From Roseomonas sp. GC11 (GTDB lineage: Bacteria > Pseudomonadota > Alphaproteobacteria > Acetobacterales > Acetobacteraceae), in NCBI RefSeq assembly GCF_024437745.1, contig NZ_JANFNY010000054.1:1-34563 (forward strand): DNA of 34,563 nucleotides, read 5' to 3'. Under the pieces are notes generated by a model. It ran no database searches and had not been told where the DNA came from. It was given only the letters and a program-made list of their open reading frames with translations. Positions 1 through 8,089 of the stretch are shown here, piece after piece (position 1 is the stretch's first letter; the number at the start of each line of letters is the position of its first letter). The translations under genes and the position numbers were made by a program.

Positions 1-920
1 GCCGCCGCCTGCGCCCCGGCCTGGGCCGCGGCCTCGGCCAGCGCGGCATCGCGCGGCACCAGGGCGGCGGCCAGGGTCCGCGGCGCCCAGTCGCGGAACT
101 GCGCATAGGTCATCGGCGCGGGAAGCCCGTCCCGTGCGGCGGCGACCAGGGCGGCGAAGGTCTCCTCCCCCTCCGCCATCAGCCCGGCGGCCAGGGCGGC
201 ACTGGCCTCGCCCAGGGCCGGGGCGGCCTCCCCCGCCTGGGCGGCGGCGGCCCGCAGGCGCGACCATGCCTCCGCCACCCGCCCCCCCAGCGCCGTGGCG
301 GCGACCGCCCGCTCATAACCCAGCGCACCCCCGGCGATGCCGAGCGAGAGCATCATCGAACGGCGGCTCATCGTCTCGAACAGGGTCTGCGCCTCGGCGG
401 CCATGCCGAGCGCGGCGGCGGCACCCGGCGCGCCCGCCGCCGCCGCACGGGACAGGCCCGCCGCCACCTGGCCAAGCTGGCCCAGCGCCACCTCCAGCGC
501 GGCGGGCAGGGCATCGTTCAGGGCGCGCGCGCGCTCGTCGCGCGGCTGGGCGGCAGCCTCCAGCAGGGCGGCGCGCAGCGGTGCCATCACCCCGGCGGCG
601 GCCTCGGCGGCCAGCGCCGATTCGCCGCGCAGCAAGGGCGCCAGCGCCGCCGCGCTGGCCTCCCCCGCCGCGCGCAGCCGCGCCAGGGCGGGGGCATCGG
701 CCGCACCGGGCGCGGCCAGGGCGAGGTCCGTCAGCACCACCGCCTCGCGCACCAGCGCCTCCCGCACGGCCGCCAGGGCCGAGAGGCGCAGCGTCGCCTC
801 GTCCACCCGGCGCGCGGCGCGCGCATCATCCCAGGCGCCTGCGGCCAGCCATAGCGCCAGCGCCGCCGCCAGGCCGCCCATCAGCAGCAAGGTGGTCAGC
901 AGGGAGGTCCGGATCGTCAT
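1..920 (-). CDS. N-terminal part of a membrane sensor, probably a methyl-accepting chemotaxis protein (runs off the window)
   Basis: The gene starts at ATG 920 with a GAGGGG ribosome site just upstream and stays open to base 1, giving 306 codons with no stop. The first 30 residues are a signal anchor (MTIRTSLLTTLLLMGG, then alanine/leucine). An all-helical, Ala/Glu/Arg-rich region follows, as expected for a periplasmic sensing bundle. The layout resembles the sensor half of the complete chemoreceptor at 12140-14209, including a similar GGRVxxAW helix. No HAMP or signalling domain is inside the window, so the output module is not visible. A histidine kinase or diguanylate cyclase with the same sensor type is possible. 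It is divergent from the lipoprotein genes at 1087. Confidence 0.7.
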   Translation of the reverse strand, partial: MTIRTSLLTTLLLMGGLAAALALWLAAGAWDDARAARRVDEATLRLSALAAVREALVREAVVLTDLALAAPGAADAPALARLRAAGEASAAALAPLLRGESALAAEAAAGVMAPLRAALLEAAAQPRDERARALNDALPAALEVALGQLGQVAAGLSRAAAAGAPGAAAALGMAAEAQTLFETMSRRSMMLSLGIAGGALGYERAVAATALGGRVAEAWSRLRAAAAQAGEAAPALGEASAALAAGLMAEGEETFAALVAAARDGLPAPMTYAQFRDWAPRTLAAALVPRDAALAEAAAQAGAQAA

Positions 921-1003
921 GCGCCCCTCGTCAGGCTTCGGTGGGGCCGGCTTATCGGAAGGAAATGTTAATCTGTTCCGGGCCGATCGGGTCAGCCCTG
1001 TGA

Positions 1004-1054
1004 CGTTACGGTGGCGAAGCCGCGATTCGACCGGATGCCCCGGCTGCCGTAACG
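1004..1054. promoter_or_regulatory. 8-bp inverted repeat in a divergent intergenic region
   Basis: CGTTACGG at 1004-1011 is mirrored by CCGTAACG at 1047-1054, between the divergent sensor gene and the lipoprotein pair. The arms are 35 bp apart, compatible with a looped operator or a weak hairpin. No regulator can be named. Confidence 0.3.
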
Positions 1055-1086
1055 AGGAACGGCAACCACACGGAGGACGCCCCGGC

Positions 1087-1662
1087 ATGAAACCGCCCGC
1101 TCCACGGCTGCCCGCTTCACGGCTGCCCGTTTCACGGCTGCCCGTTTCACGGCTGCCCGCTTCACGGCTGATGGCCCCGCTGCTCGCGGCCCTGCTGGCG
1201 CTGCCCGGCTGCGACGCGCTGGTGACGGAGGGCTCCGCCGAACTCTCCGGCCTGGGCAGCGCCGGCCTGGCCAGCGCCATCACGCGCGACACGGCGATCA
1301 CCGCGGGCATCGGTGTCGCCACCCTCTCCGCCACGCGGGCCGGGCTGGACTATGCCCGCCGCCGCCTCCAGGCCGCCGAACAGGACAGCATCGCCACCGC
1401 CGCCGGGCCGCTGGGAGCCGGGCAGGTGGCGGAATGGTCCGTCTCCCACACCCTGCCCCTGGCGGCGGACCGCGCCGGGCGCGTCGCCATCAGCCGCGAG
1501 ATCGGCGCCCTCGGCCTCGCCTGCCGCGAGATCGTCTTCTCCGTCGCGGCGGAGAAGAAGGAGGAGACCGAGTTCTTCACCGCCATCATCTGCCGCCAGG
1601 GCGAGCACTGGAAATGGGCCAGCGCCGAGCCCGCCACCGCCCGCTGGGGGTCGCTGCAATGA
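1087..1662 (+). CDS. Lipoprotein of unknown function, first of a tandem paralogous pair
   Basis: Predicted 191-residue outer-membrane or periplasmic lipoprotein. ATG 1087 is chosen because GGAGG lies about 10 nt upstream. A lipobox (LALPGC, Cys42) follows a hydrophobic stretch starting at residue 29. The n-region is abnormally long, built from an in-frame 15-bp tandem repeat encoding RLPxS four times. ATG 1171 would give a conventional short signal peptide and is an alternative start. The mature part has a glycine/alanine-rich segment, then a cysteine-containing domain ending in an AEPATARWxxLQ motif shared with the next gene. The stop overlaps the next start (ATGA). I do not recognise a family. 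Confidence 0.8.
   Translation: MKPPAPRLPASRLPVSRLPVSRLPASRLMAPLLAALLALPGCDALVTEGSAELSGLGSAGLASAITRDTAITAGIGVATLSATRAGLDYARRRLQAAEQDSIATAAGPLGAGQVAEWSVSHTLPLAADRAGRVAISREIGALGLACREIVFSVAAEKKEETEFFTAIICRQGEHWKWASAEPATARWGSLQ
1104..1170 (+). repeat. 15-bp tandem repeat, four full copies plus 7 bp
   Basis: The unit ACGGCTGCCCGYTTC repeats at 1104, 1119, 1134 and 1149, followed by a partial copy. The second and third copies are identical, with one C/T difference from the first and fourth. The repeat is in frame in the lipoprotein gene and encodes its basic n-region, so copy-number change would lengthen or shorten the signal peptide without a frameshift. Confidence 0.9.
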
Positions 1663-2159
1663 GGCGGCCCTGGCTGCTGCTCGCCCTGCCGCTGGCCGCG
1701 CCGCTGCTCGCCGGGTGCGAACTGGCGGGCGGCATCGCCGGTGGCGTCACCGGCGCCGCCAGCGGCACGCTGAGCGGCAATGCCGCCGTGGGCTATGCCG
1801 TGGGCGTGGGCGTGCGCGCCGCCACCGATGCCGCCGTGGATGCCTGGCTGCGCGGCCTGCAGGCCGAGGAACAGACCGCCATCGCCGAGGCCGCCGGCAC
1901 CCTGCCCCCGGGCGAGCCGCGCCCCTGGACGGCCCGCCACGGCCTGCCCTTCGGCTGGCGCGACACCACGGGGCAACTGGAGGTCACCCGCGTCATCGAC
2001 ACGCCACTGACCCAGTGCCGGGAGGTGCTCTTCTCCCTCCAGGACAGGCCCGAGGCCCCGCCGGAGGGCGTCTTCCTCGCCACCGCCTGCCGGCAGGGGC
2101 GCGGCTGGCGCTGGGCCGGGGCGGAGCCGGCCACGGCGCGATGGAGATTTCTCCAGTGA
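1659..2159 (+). CDS. Lipoprotein of unknown function, second of a tandem paralogous pair
   Basis: 166-residue predicted lipoprotein. ATG 1659 overlaps the previous stop by 4 nt, so the two are probably translationally coupled. The signal peptide is MRRPWLLLALPLAAPLLAGC with the lipid-modified Cys at position 20. A glycine-rich stretch (residues 23-50) could be a short membrane-interacting segment. The C-terminus repeats the first gene's pattern: a cysteine before a ValLeuPheSer-type strand, then ACRQG, a tryptophan-rich turn and AEPATARW. The shared ends show a duplication. I do not recognise a family. Confidence 0.8.
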   Translation: MRRPWLLLALPLAAPLLAGCELAGGIAGGVTGAASGTLSGNAAVGYAVGVGVRAATDAAVDAWLRGLQAEEQTAIAEAAGTLPPGEPRPWTARHGLPFGWRDTTGQLEVTRVIDTPLTQCREVLFSLQDRPEAPPEGVFLATACRQGRGWRWAGAEPATARWRFLQ

Positions 2160-2349
2160 GAACTGGGATTTATTTTTTGTTCTCTTGAGAGAAAATCTTC
2201 TTTTTCTGAAGAAAAAGAAGCAAAAAGACTTTTCAAGGCTGCCGCCGTCTCCCGTCCAGGCGGGACGCCAAACTGAAAAAAGTTTTTTGGTTCTTTTTTT
2301 CAAAAAAGAACATTCTTCCCTTTTGCTGTCCTTGCCTTACCTCCCTGCC
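2160..2349. repeat. Intergenic mosaic repeat block (hairpin D, block B, hairpin A)
   Basis: Three modules that recur elsewhere in the window stand here in order. CTTCTTTTTC/GAAAAAGAAG hairpin (about 2196-2219) recurs at 9984-10017. The 41-bp block at 2236-2276 (AGGCTGCCGCCGTCTCCCGT, continuing to AACTGA) is identical to 32698-32738 and 37/41 identical to 30125-30165. The GTTCTTTTTT/AAAAAAGAAC hairpin at 2290-2311 recurs at 8106, 9904 and 30179. The block follows the lipoprotein genes and may terminate their transcript. Confidence 0.85.
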
Positions 2350-4908
2350 ATGCCCGCTCTCCCCGCCGCCTTCGCCTCCTGGTTCGCCGCGCGCGGCTGG
2401 ACCCCGCGCCCGCACCAGCTGGCCATGCTGGCGGCGGCCGAGGCCGGGGAGTCGGCGCTGCTCATCGCCCCCACGGGCGGCGGCAAGACGCTGGCGGGCT
2501 TCCTGCCCAGCCTGGTGGACCTCCACCGCGCCCCGCGCGAGGGGCTGCACACCCTCTACATCTCGCCGCTCAAGGCCCTGGCGGTGGACATCGCCCGCAA
2601 CCTGATGGCGCCGGTGGAGGAGATCGGGCTGGATCTGCGCATCGAGACGCGCACCGGCGACACCCCGCCCAACCGCCGCGCCCGCCAGCGGGAGCGCCCG
2701 CCGCAGATCCTGCTCACCACGCCGGAAAGCCTGGAACTGCTGCTCTCCCTGCCCGAGGCGGGGGAGATCTTCGGCGGCCTCGCCTGCGCCGTGGTGGATG
2801 AGGTGCACGCCCTGGCCGGTACCAAGCGCGGCGACCAGCTGGCGCTCTGCCTCGCGCGGCTGTCGCGGCTGGCGCCGGGGCTGCGGCGGGTCGGGCTGTC
2901 GGCCACCATCGCCCACCCGGCGGAAATCGCCGCCTGGGTGGCGCCAGATGCCCGGGCGGCCTCGGGGGCAGCCTCGGTGCGGCTGGTCCAGGCGGCGGGC
3001 GGCGCCGCCCCGGCGCTGGAGGTGCTGCTGCCCGAGGGCCGCCTGCCCTGGGGCGGGCATATGGGGCTGGCCTCCATGCCGGAGGTCTATCGCCGCATCG
3101 CCGCGGCGGGGGTCACCATCGTCTTCGTCAACACCCGGGCCCAGGCGGAACTCTGCTTCGCCGCGCTGTGGCGGCTGAACGAGGAGGCCCTGCCCATCGC
3201 CCTGCACCACGGCTCGCTGACGGTGGAGCAGCGCCGCAGGGTGGAGGCGGCGATGGCGGCGGGGAAGCTGCGCGCCGTGGTGGCCACCGCCTCGCTCGAT
3301 CTCGGCATCGACTGGGGCGCGGTGGACCAGGTGATCCAGGTGGGCGCGCCGAAGGGCGTGGCGCGGCTGCTCCAGCGCGTCGGCCGCGCCAATCACCGCA
3401 TGGACGAGCCCTCCCGCGCCGTGCTGGTGCCGGCCAACCGCTTCGAGGTGATCGAGTGCCGCGCCGCCATCGAGGCCGTCGCCGCCGGGGAAGTGGATGG
3501 CGCACCGCCCCGGCCGGGCGGGCTGGATGTGCTGGCGCAGCACATCCTGGCCATGGCCTGCCACGCCCCCTTCCACCCGGATGACCTCTTCGCCGAGGTG
3601 ACGCGCGCCGCGCCCTATGCCGCCCTCTCCCGCCGCGACTTCGACGACGTGCTGCGCTTCGTCGAGGATGGCGGCTATGCCCTCTCCGGCTATGAGCGTT
3701 TTTCCCGGCTGTTCCGTGACAGCGAGGGGATGATCCACCCGCGCACCACCCAGGTGGCGCGGCAGCTGCGCATGAACCTCGGCACCATCGTCGAATCCCC
3801 GATGGTGAAGGTGCGGCTGCGCGGCGGGCGAGGGGGCGGCGGGCAGGTGCTGGGGGAGGTGGAGGAGTGGTTCCTCTCCACCCTGGAGGCGGGGGACAAT
3901 TTCCTCTTCGCCGGGCAGGTGCTGCGCTTCGAGCGGCTGGAGGCCGGCGCCGCCCTGGTCAGCCGCGGCGGCGAGGGGGAGCCGCGCGTCCCCACCTATG
4001 CCGGGGCGCGGATGCCGCTCTCGACGCATCTGGCGGCGCGGGTGCGCGCCATCCTGGCCGATCCGCGCCAGTGGCGCGGCCTGCCCGACCCGGTGCGGGA
4101 CTGGCTGCGGCTGCAACAGGCGGTCTCCGAACTGCCCCCCGCCGAGGGGCTCCTGATAGAAACCTTTCCGCGCGCGGGGCGGTTTTTCCTCGTCGCCTAT
4201 GCCTTCGAGGGGCGGCTGGCCCACCAGACGCTCGGCATGCTGCTGACGCGGCGGATGGAGCGGCTGGGGCATGGGCCGCTCGGCTTCCTCGCCACCGACT
4301 ACGTGCTGGCGGCGTGGAGCGCCTTCCCCGTCGCCGATATCGCCGCGCTGTTCACCGAGGACCTGCTGGGCGAGGAACTGGAGGAGTGGATGGCGGAAAG
4401 CTCCATGCTCCGCCGCAGCTTCCGCGCCATCGCCACCATCGCCGGGCTGCTGGAGAAGAAGCAGCCGGGCGCCGAGAAATCCGGGCGGCAGATGACCATG
4501 GGCGCCGATCTCATCTATGACGTGCTGCGGCGCCACCAGCCGGACCACATCCTGCTGCGCGCCACCCGCGCCGAGGCCGCCGCCGGGCTGACCGATATCG
4601 GCCGCATCGGCACCCTGCTGGCCCGCATCCAGGGGCGCATCCGCCACCGGGCGCTGGAACGCGTCTCCCCCCTCGCCGTCCCGGCGCTGATCGAGGAAGG
4701 GCGGGAATGGGTGTCCGGCACTGCCGAGGAGGCGCTGCTCGCCGAGGCCACCGCGCTGGTGGAGGAGGCCACGGGGGGGGCGGAGCATTTCACCGGGGTG
4801 CTCGGGCTGGAGGAGCAGCTGCCAGCGGCGCCGCCGCGCGCCGAAAGGCCCAGGCGGCCGCGCGGGAGGGGCGCCGCCCCTCCCGCACCCTCCCGCCGGG
4901 GGAACTGA
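2350..4908 (+). CDS. Ligase-associated DNA damage response DEXH-box helicase (Lhr-like)
   Basis: 852-residue superfamily 2 helicase. The Walker A motif APTGGGKT is at residues 40-47, the DEVH box at 150-153, a GLSAT motif III follows, and the motif VI arginine finger QRVGRANHR lies near residue 345. The C-terminal half matches Lhr-type winged-helix and beta-sheet domains. The start at ATG 2350 (MPALP) gives the usual family N-terminus; longer readings run through the intergenic repeat. The next gene is PdeM, the phosphoesterase that belongs to the same ligase-associated repair set, but the ATP-dependent ligase and exonuclease partners are absent from the window. The last 25 or so residues (Pro/Arg-rich) are encoded by palindromic repeat DNA, and the stop codon sits in a hairpin loop. 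Confidence 0.93.
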   Translation: MPALPAAFASWFAARGWTPRPHQLAMLAAAEAGESALLIAPTGGGKTLAGFLPSLVDLHRAPREGLHTLYISPLKALAVDIARNLMAPVEEIGLDLRIETRTGDTPPNRRARQRERPPQILLTTPESLELLLSLPEAGEIFGGLACAVVDEVHALAGTKRGDQLALCLARLSRLAPGLRRVGLSATIAHPAEIAAWVAPDARAASGAASVRLVQAAGGAAPALEVLLPEGRLPWGGHMGLASMPEVYRRIAAAGVTIVFVNTRAQAELCFAALWRLNEEALPIALHHGSLTVEQRRRVEAAMAAGKLRAVVATASLDLGIDWGAVDQVIQVGAPKGVARLLQRVGRANHRMDEPSRAVLVPANRFEVIECRAAIEAVAAGEVDGAPPRPGGLDVLAQHILAMACHAPFHPDDLFAEVTRAAPYAALSRRDFDDVLRFVEDGGYALSGYERFSRLFRDSEGMIHPRTTQVARQLRMNLGTIVESPMVKVRLRGGRGGGGQVLGEVEEWFLSTLEAGDNFLFAGQVLRFERLEAGAALVSRGGEGEPRVPTYAGARMPLSTHLAARVRAILADPRQWRGLPDPVRDWLRLQQAVSELPPAEGLLIETFPRAGRFFLVAYAFEGRLAHQTLGMLLTRRMERLGHGPLGFLATDYVLAAWSAFPVADIAALFTEDLLGEELEEWMAESSMLRRSFRAIATIAGLLEKKQPGAEKSGRQMTMGADLIYDVLRRHQPDHILLRATRAEAAAGLTDIGRIGTLLARIQGRIRHRALERVSPLAVPALIEEGREWVSGTAEEALLAEATALVEEATGGAEHFTGVLGLEEQLPAAPPRAERPRRPRGRGAAPPAPSRRGN

Positions 4909-4918
4909 GTTCCCCCGG
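4896..4918 (+). terminator. Terminator-like hairpin (module C) containing the helicase stop codon
   Basis: CCGGGGGAACT pairs with AGTTCCCCCGG around a single-base apex, followed by ACCCCCA. The helicase stop TGA (4906-4908) lies at the apex. The same design (C-Y-G-rich stem, then ACCCC) recurs at 8194, 12099, 15851, 20240, 32656 and 32748, in each case downstream of a gene. Confidence 0.7.
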
Positions 4919-5022
4919 ACCCCCACGGCAGTTTTCGCACCGCCTCTGTTTTCGCGAGGCAACAGAGGGGCGCTTTTCCTCTTTCGCACCCGGCGCGGCT
5001 CCGGTAACGCAAAGCCGAGAAA

Positions 5023-5922
5023 ATGATTTCAGCGCCCTTGCACCTCGCCGGCGAAAGGCTGGCCCTCGATCCCGGCGGCGCCCTGTACTGGCCCTCCCGG
5101 AAGCTGCTGGTCCTGGCCGACCTGCATCTGGAAAAAGGCAGCCATTTCGCGGCGCGCGGCCAGATGCTGCCGCCCTTCGACACGCGCGAGACGCTGGAGC
5201 GCCTCGGCCTGCTGCTGCGGCGCTACCGCGTGGAAAGCCTCGTTTTCCTGGGCGACAGCTTCCACGACGCCCAGGGCGCCCGCCGCCTCCACCCCGCCGA
5301 CCGCGCCAGCCTCACCGGGCTGCTGGAAGGGCGGGAAGCCACCTGGGTGCTCGGCAACCACGACCCGGTGGCGCCCGAGGGGCTGCCCGGCCAGGCGGTG
5401 GAGGAACTCCGCCTCGGCGCCATCACCCTGCGCCATGAGGGGGTGCCGGGGCCACAGGCAGGGTTCGAGATCTCCGGCCATTTCCACCCCAAGGCCAGCA
5501 TCGCCACGCGCGGCGGCCCGGTGGAACGGCCCTGCTTCCTGGCCGATGCGAAACGCCTGCTGCTGCCGGCCTTCGGCGCCTATACCGGCGGGCTCTCCGT
5601 CACCGCGCCGGCCATCGCGGCGCTCTTCCCGCGCGGCGGGCGGGCCTTCCTGCTCGGCCAGGAGCGGCTCTACAGCACCGCCACCGGGCCGCTGCGGCAG
5701 ATCCCCCGCGCCGCCCCGGCCGCGCCGCCCCCGGCCCTCACCCGGCATGGCGGCGGAGCCGCCCATAATCAAACTGGCGGCGGAGCCGCTCTCAGTCAGA
5801 CTGGCGGCGGAGCCGCCCTCAATCCAACTGGCGGCGGCTCACTGGGCCAGCATGGCGGCGCCGCGCCGGCAGGGCGGCCGCCTCTGGGCAAGCGCCGCCC
5901 TGGCCCGATATCGGCGCCATGA
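5023..5922 (+). CDS. pdeM: Ligase-associated DNA damage response endonuclease PdeM
   Basis: 299-residue metallophosphoesterase of the calcineurin-like fold. All metal-binding motifs are visible: D33-x-H35 (ADLHLEKG), G77-D78 (GDSFHD), GNHD at 111-114, and GHFHP at 152-156. PdeM proteins accompany a DEXH helicase, an ATP-dependent ligase and an exonuclease in a bacterial DNA repair module; here only the helicase is adjacent, 114 nt upstream. The core ends near residue 225. The remaining 70 or so residues are a low-complexity tail made of a 27-bp tandem repeat (TGGGAALSQ-type), unusual for the family. The gene overlaps the photolyase start by 4 nt, suggesting one transcript. Confidence 0.92.
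   Translation: MISAPLHLAGERLALDPGGALYWPSRKLLVLADLHLEKGSHFAARGQMLPPFDTRETLERLGLLLRRYRVESLVFLGDSFHDAQGARRLHPADRASLTGLLEGREATWVLGNHDPVAPEGLPGQAVEELRLGAITLRHEGVPGPQAGFEISGHFHPKASIATRGGPVERPCFLADAKRLLLPAFGAYTGGLSVTAPAIAALFPRGGRAFLLGQERLYSTATGPLRQIPRAAPAAPPPALTRHGGGAAHNQTGGGAALSQTGGGAALNPTGGGSLGQHGGAAPAGRPPLGKRRPGPISAP
5746..5850 (+). repeat. 27-bp tandem repeat in the 3' end of pdeM
   Basis: Three full units start at 5746, 5773 and 5800, with a shortened fourth from 5827. Each contains the palindrome GGCGGCGGAGCCGCC and encodes TGGGAAxxx. The unit length keeps the frame, so the tail of PdeM can vary in length without loss of the gene. Confidence 0.88.
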
Positions 5923-7355
5923 CGACACACGCCACCCCCACCCTGCTCTGGCTGCGCCAGGATCTCCGCCTCAGCGACCACGCCGCCCTGCACGCGGCCG
6001 CCGCCGAGGGGCCGGTGCTGCCGGTTTTCATTCTCGACGACAGCGACCCCTGGGCGCCGGGCGGCGCCGCGCGCTGGTGGCTGCACCACAGCCTGAAGGC
6101 CCTCGGCACCGCGCTGGCGGGGCTGGGCGCGCCGCTTCTCCTCCTGCGGGGCGAGGCGCGGCGGGTGATCCCCGATCTCGCCGCGGCGCTGGGCGCCCGC
6201 GCCGTCCATGCCAGCCGGCTCTATGAGCCCTGGGCGCGCCAGCGCGATGCCGATATCGCCGCCGCACTGACGGCGCGGGGCATCGCCCTGCAACTACACA
6301 GCGGCGCCACCCTGGCCGAGCCGCACCGGCTGCGCACCGGCCAGGGCCAGCCCTATTCCGTCTATACCCCCTTCTCCCGCGCCATGCTGGCGCTGGGGGA
6401 GCCGCCGCCGCCCCTCCCCGCCCCCACCGCCCTCACCGGCACGAAGCCCCCGCAGGAGGGGCTGGCGCTGGAGGCGCTGCGCCTGCTGCCCCGCCCGCCC
6501 GTGCCGGATTGGGCCGCGCGCTTCGCCGAATATTGGACGCCCGGCGAGGCCACCGCCCAGGCCCGCCTCGGCGAATTCGCCGCGCGGCACGCCGCCACCT
6601 ATGACCGCGACCGCGATTTCCCGGGGCAGGACCTGACCTCCCGCCTCTCGCCCCACCTGCATTGGGGCGAGATCTCGCCGCGCAGCATCTGGCACGCCGT
6701 GGCGCCGGCCGGCCTTACCGGCGGGCGCCTGACCTATCTGAAAGAAATCCTCTGGCGGGAATTCGCCTACCATGTGCTGTGGCACAGCCCGCAGCTGCCC
6801 GAGCGCCCGCTGCGCGCCGAATACGAGCAATTCCCCTGGCAGCCGGATGAGGCCCTGCTGCGCGCCTGGCAGCAGGGGCGCACGGGATACCCCATCGTGG
6901 ATGCCGGCATGCGCCAGTTGTGGCAACATGGCTGGATGCACAACCGGGTGCGGATGATCGTGGGCAGCCTGCTGGTGAAGCACATGCTGCAACCCTGGCA
7001 GAATGGCGCGGCCTGGTTCTGGGACACGCTGGTGGATGCCGACCTCGCGGCCAATGCCATGAACTGGCAATGGGTCTCAGGCTGCGGCATCGATGCCTCG
7101 CCCTATTTCCGCATCTTCAACCCCATCCTGCAGGGCGAGAAATTCGACCCCGAGGGCCGCTATGTCCGCCATTTCGTGCCGGAACTGAGGAACGTGCCGG
7201 ATGGCTGGCTGCACCGCCCCTGGCAGGCGCCGGACCTCGTGCTGCGCGGCGCCGGGGTGGTGCTGGGGCGCGACTACCCCCACCCCATCGTCGATCACGA
7301 CGCCGGGCGCGCGCGCGCCCTAGCCGCGCTCAGCGCGTTGAAGGCGGTGGAATGA
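5919..7355 (+). CDS. phrB: Deoxyribodipyrimidine photolyase (class I CPD photolyase)
   Basis: 478-residue cytosolic flavoprotein that splits cyclobutane pyrimidine dimers using blue light. The N-terminal alpha/beta antenna domain begins TLLWLRQDLRLSDH. The C-terminal FAD domain has the family hallmarks: TGYPIVDAGMRQL, HNRVRM, WFWDTLVDADLAAN, and the NWQW-GC-D-PYFRIFNP block. The length is normal for the class. ATG 5919 lies in an ATGA overlap with pdeM, and the stop overlaps the next gene by 4 nt, so a repair operon (helicase, PdeM, Phr, phosphatase) is likely. A second photolyase of a different class lies at 14294-15838. Confidence 0.96.
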   Translation: MTTHATPTLLWLRQDLRLSDHAALHAAAAEGPVLPVFILDDSDPWAPGGAARWWLHHSLKALGTALAGLGAPLLLLRGEARRVIPDLAAALGARAVHASRLYEPWARQRDADIAAALTARGIALQLHSGATLAEPHRLRTGQGQPYSVYTPFSRAMLALGEPPPPLPAPTALTGTKPPQEGLALEALRLLPRPPVPDWAARFAEYWTPGEATAQARLGEFAARHAATYDRDRDFPGQDLTSRLSPHLHWGEISPRSIWHAVAPAGLTGGRLTYLKEILWREFAYHVLWHSPQLPERPLRAEYEQFPWQPDEALLRAWQQGRTGYPIVDAGMRQLWQHGWMHNRVRMIVGSLLVKHMLQPWQNGAAWFWDTLVDADLAANAMNWQWVSGCGIDASPYFRIFNPILQGEKFDPEGRYVRHFVPELRNVPDGWLHRPWQAPDLVLRGAGVVLGRDYPHPIVDHDAGRARALAALSALKAVE

Positions 7356-8089
7356 CCGGCTCGCCCACCCTTCTGCTCTCCCGTCTCAAGCGCGACTACA
7401 AGGGTCTGCGGGTGGTGGGCGATGTGCATGGCGATGCCGCGGCCTTCGCCGCCGCCATCACCGGCGCGGCGGAAAAGCGCTTCTTCGTCCTGCAACTGGG
7501 CGATCTCACCGATCGCGGGCCGGACAACCCCGGCACGCTGCGCATGGCGCTCGACCTCGTCGAGCAGGGGCGCGGCCTGTTCATCCTGGGCAACCATGAC
7601 CACAAGCTGCGCCGCGCCCTCTCCGGCGCCCTGGTGCGGCCGGACCCGGAGGGGCTGGGCATCACCCTCGCCCAGCTCGACGCCGCGCCCGATGGGGTGG
7701 AGTTGAAGGCCCGCGCCATCGAGGCCATCAGCCACGCCCCGGCCTGGCTGCGCCTCGGCCCCTGGATCTTCGTGCATGGCGGCTTCCACCCGCGCATGCT
7801 GCGCGAGCCCTCCCCGCACGAGGCGGGGCGGCTGAAGCCGGATGGCCTCGTCCCCCGCGCCCTGTTCGGCCAGGTGACCAGCCGTACCCGCCCCGATGGC
7901 TACCCGGAGCGCCTGCACAACTGGGTGCACCGCATCCCCTCCGGCATCACCGTCTATTGCGGCCACGAGATGCGCTCGACCGATGGCCGCCCCTATGTCG
8001 CCGTCTCCGCCGCCGGCGGGCGTGCCGTCTTCCTCGATACCGGCGCGGGCAAGGGCGGGCATCTCTCCTGGATCGACCTGCCCTGGTAG
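7352..8089 (+). CDS. Metallophosphoesterase, PrpE/diadenosine tetraphosphatase-like
   Basis: 245-residue protein of the calcineurin-like phosphoesterase fold. Ordered motifs are GDVHGD (23-28), GDLTDRG (50-56), GNHD (80-83), then VHGGFHP and YCGHE in the C-terminal half, giving a complete dimetal site. GDVHGD and GDLTDRG are typical of the PPP-like branch, which includes serine/threonine phosphatases and Ap4A hydrolases, so the substrate cannot be decided. The start overlaps the photolyase stop (ATGA). It is distinct from the PdeM type two genes upstream. The following 140 bp hold repeats and a bidirectional terminator shared with convergent dapA. Confidence 0.85.
   Translation: MTGSPTLLLSRLKRDYKGLRVVGDVHGDAAAFAAAITGAAEKRFFVLQLGDLTDRGPDNPGTLRMALDLVEQGRGLFILGNHDHKLRRALSGALVRPDPEGLGITLAQLDAAPDGVELKARAIEAISHAPAWLRLGPWIFVHGGFHPRMLREPSPHEAGRLKPDGLVPRALFGQVTSRTRPDGYPERLHNWVHRIPSGITVYCGHEMRSTDGRPYVAVSAAGGRAVFLDTGAGKGGHLSWIDLPW

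Noticed and set aside
2185-2349. N-terminal extension of the helicase through the intergenic repeat
   Set aside because: The extra residues are encoded by repeat modules B and A that occur elsewhere in non-coding positions.
2233-4989. A 918-codon minus-strand open frame opposite the helicase
   Set aside because: Exact antisense shadow of a helicase with all motifs; low-complexity product with no signal or domain.
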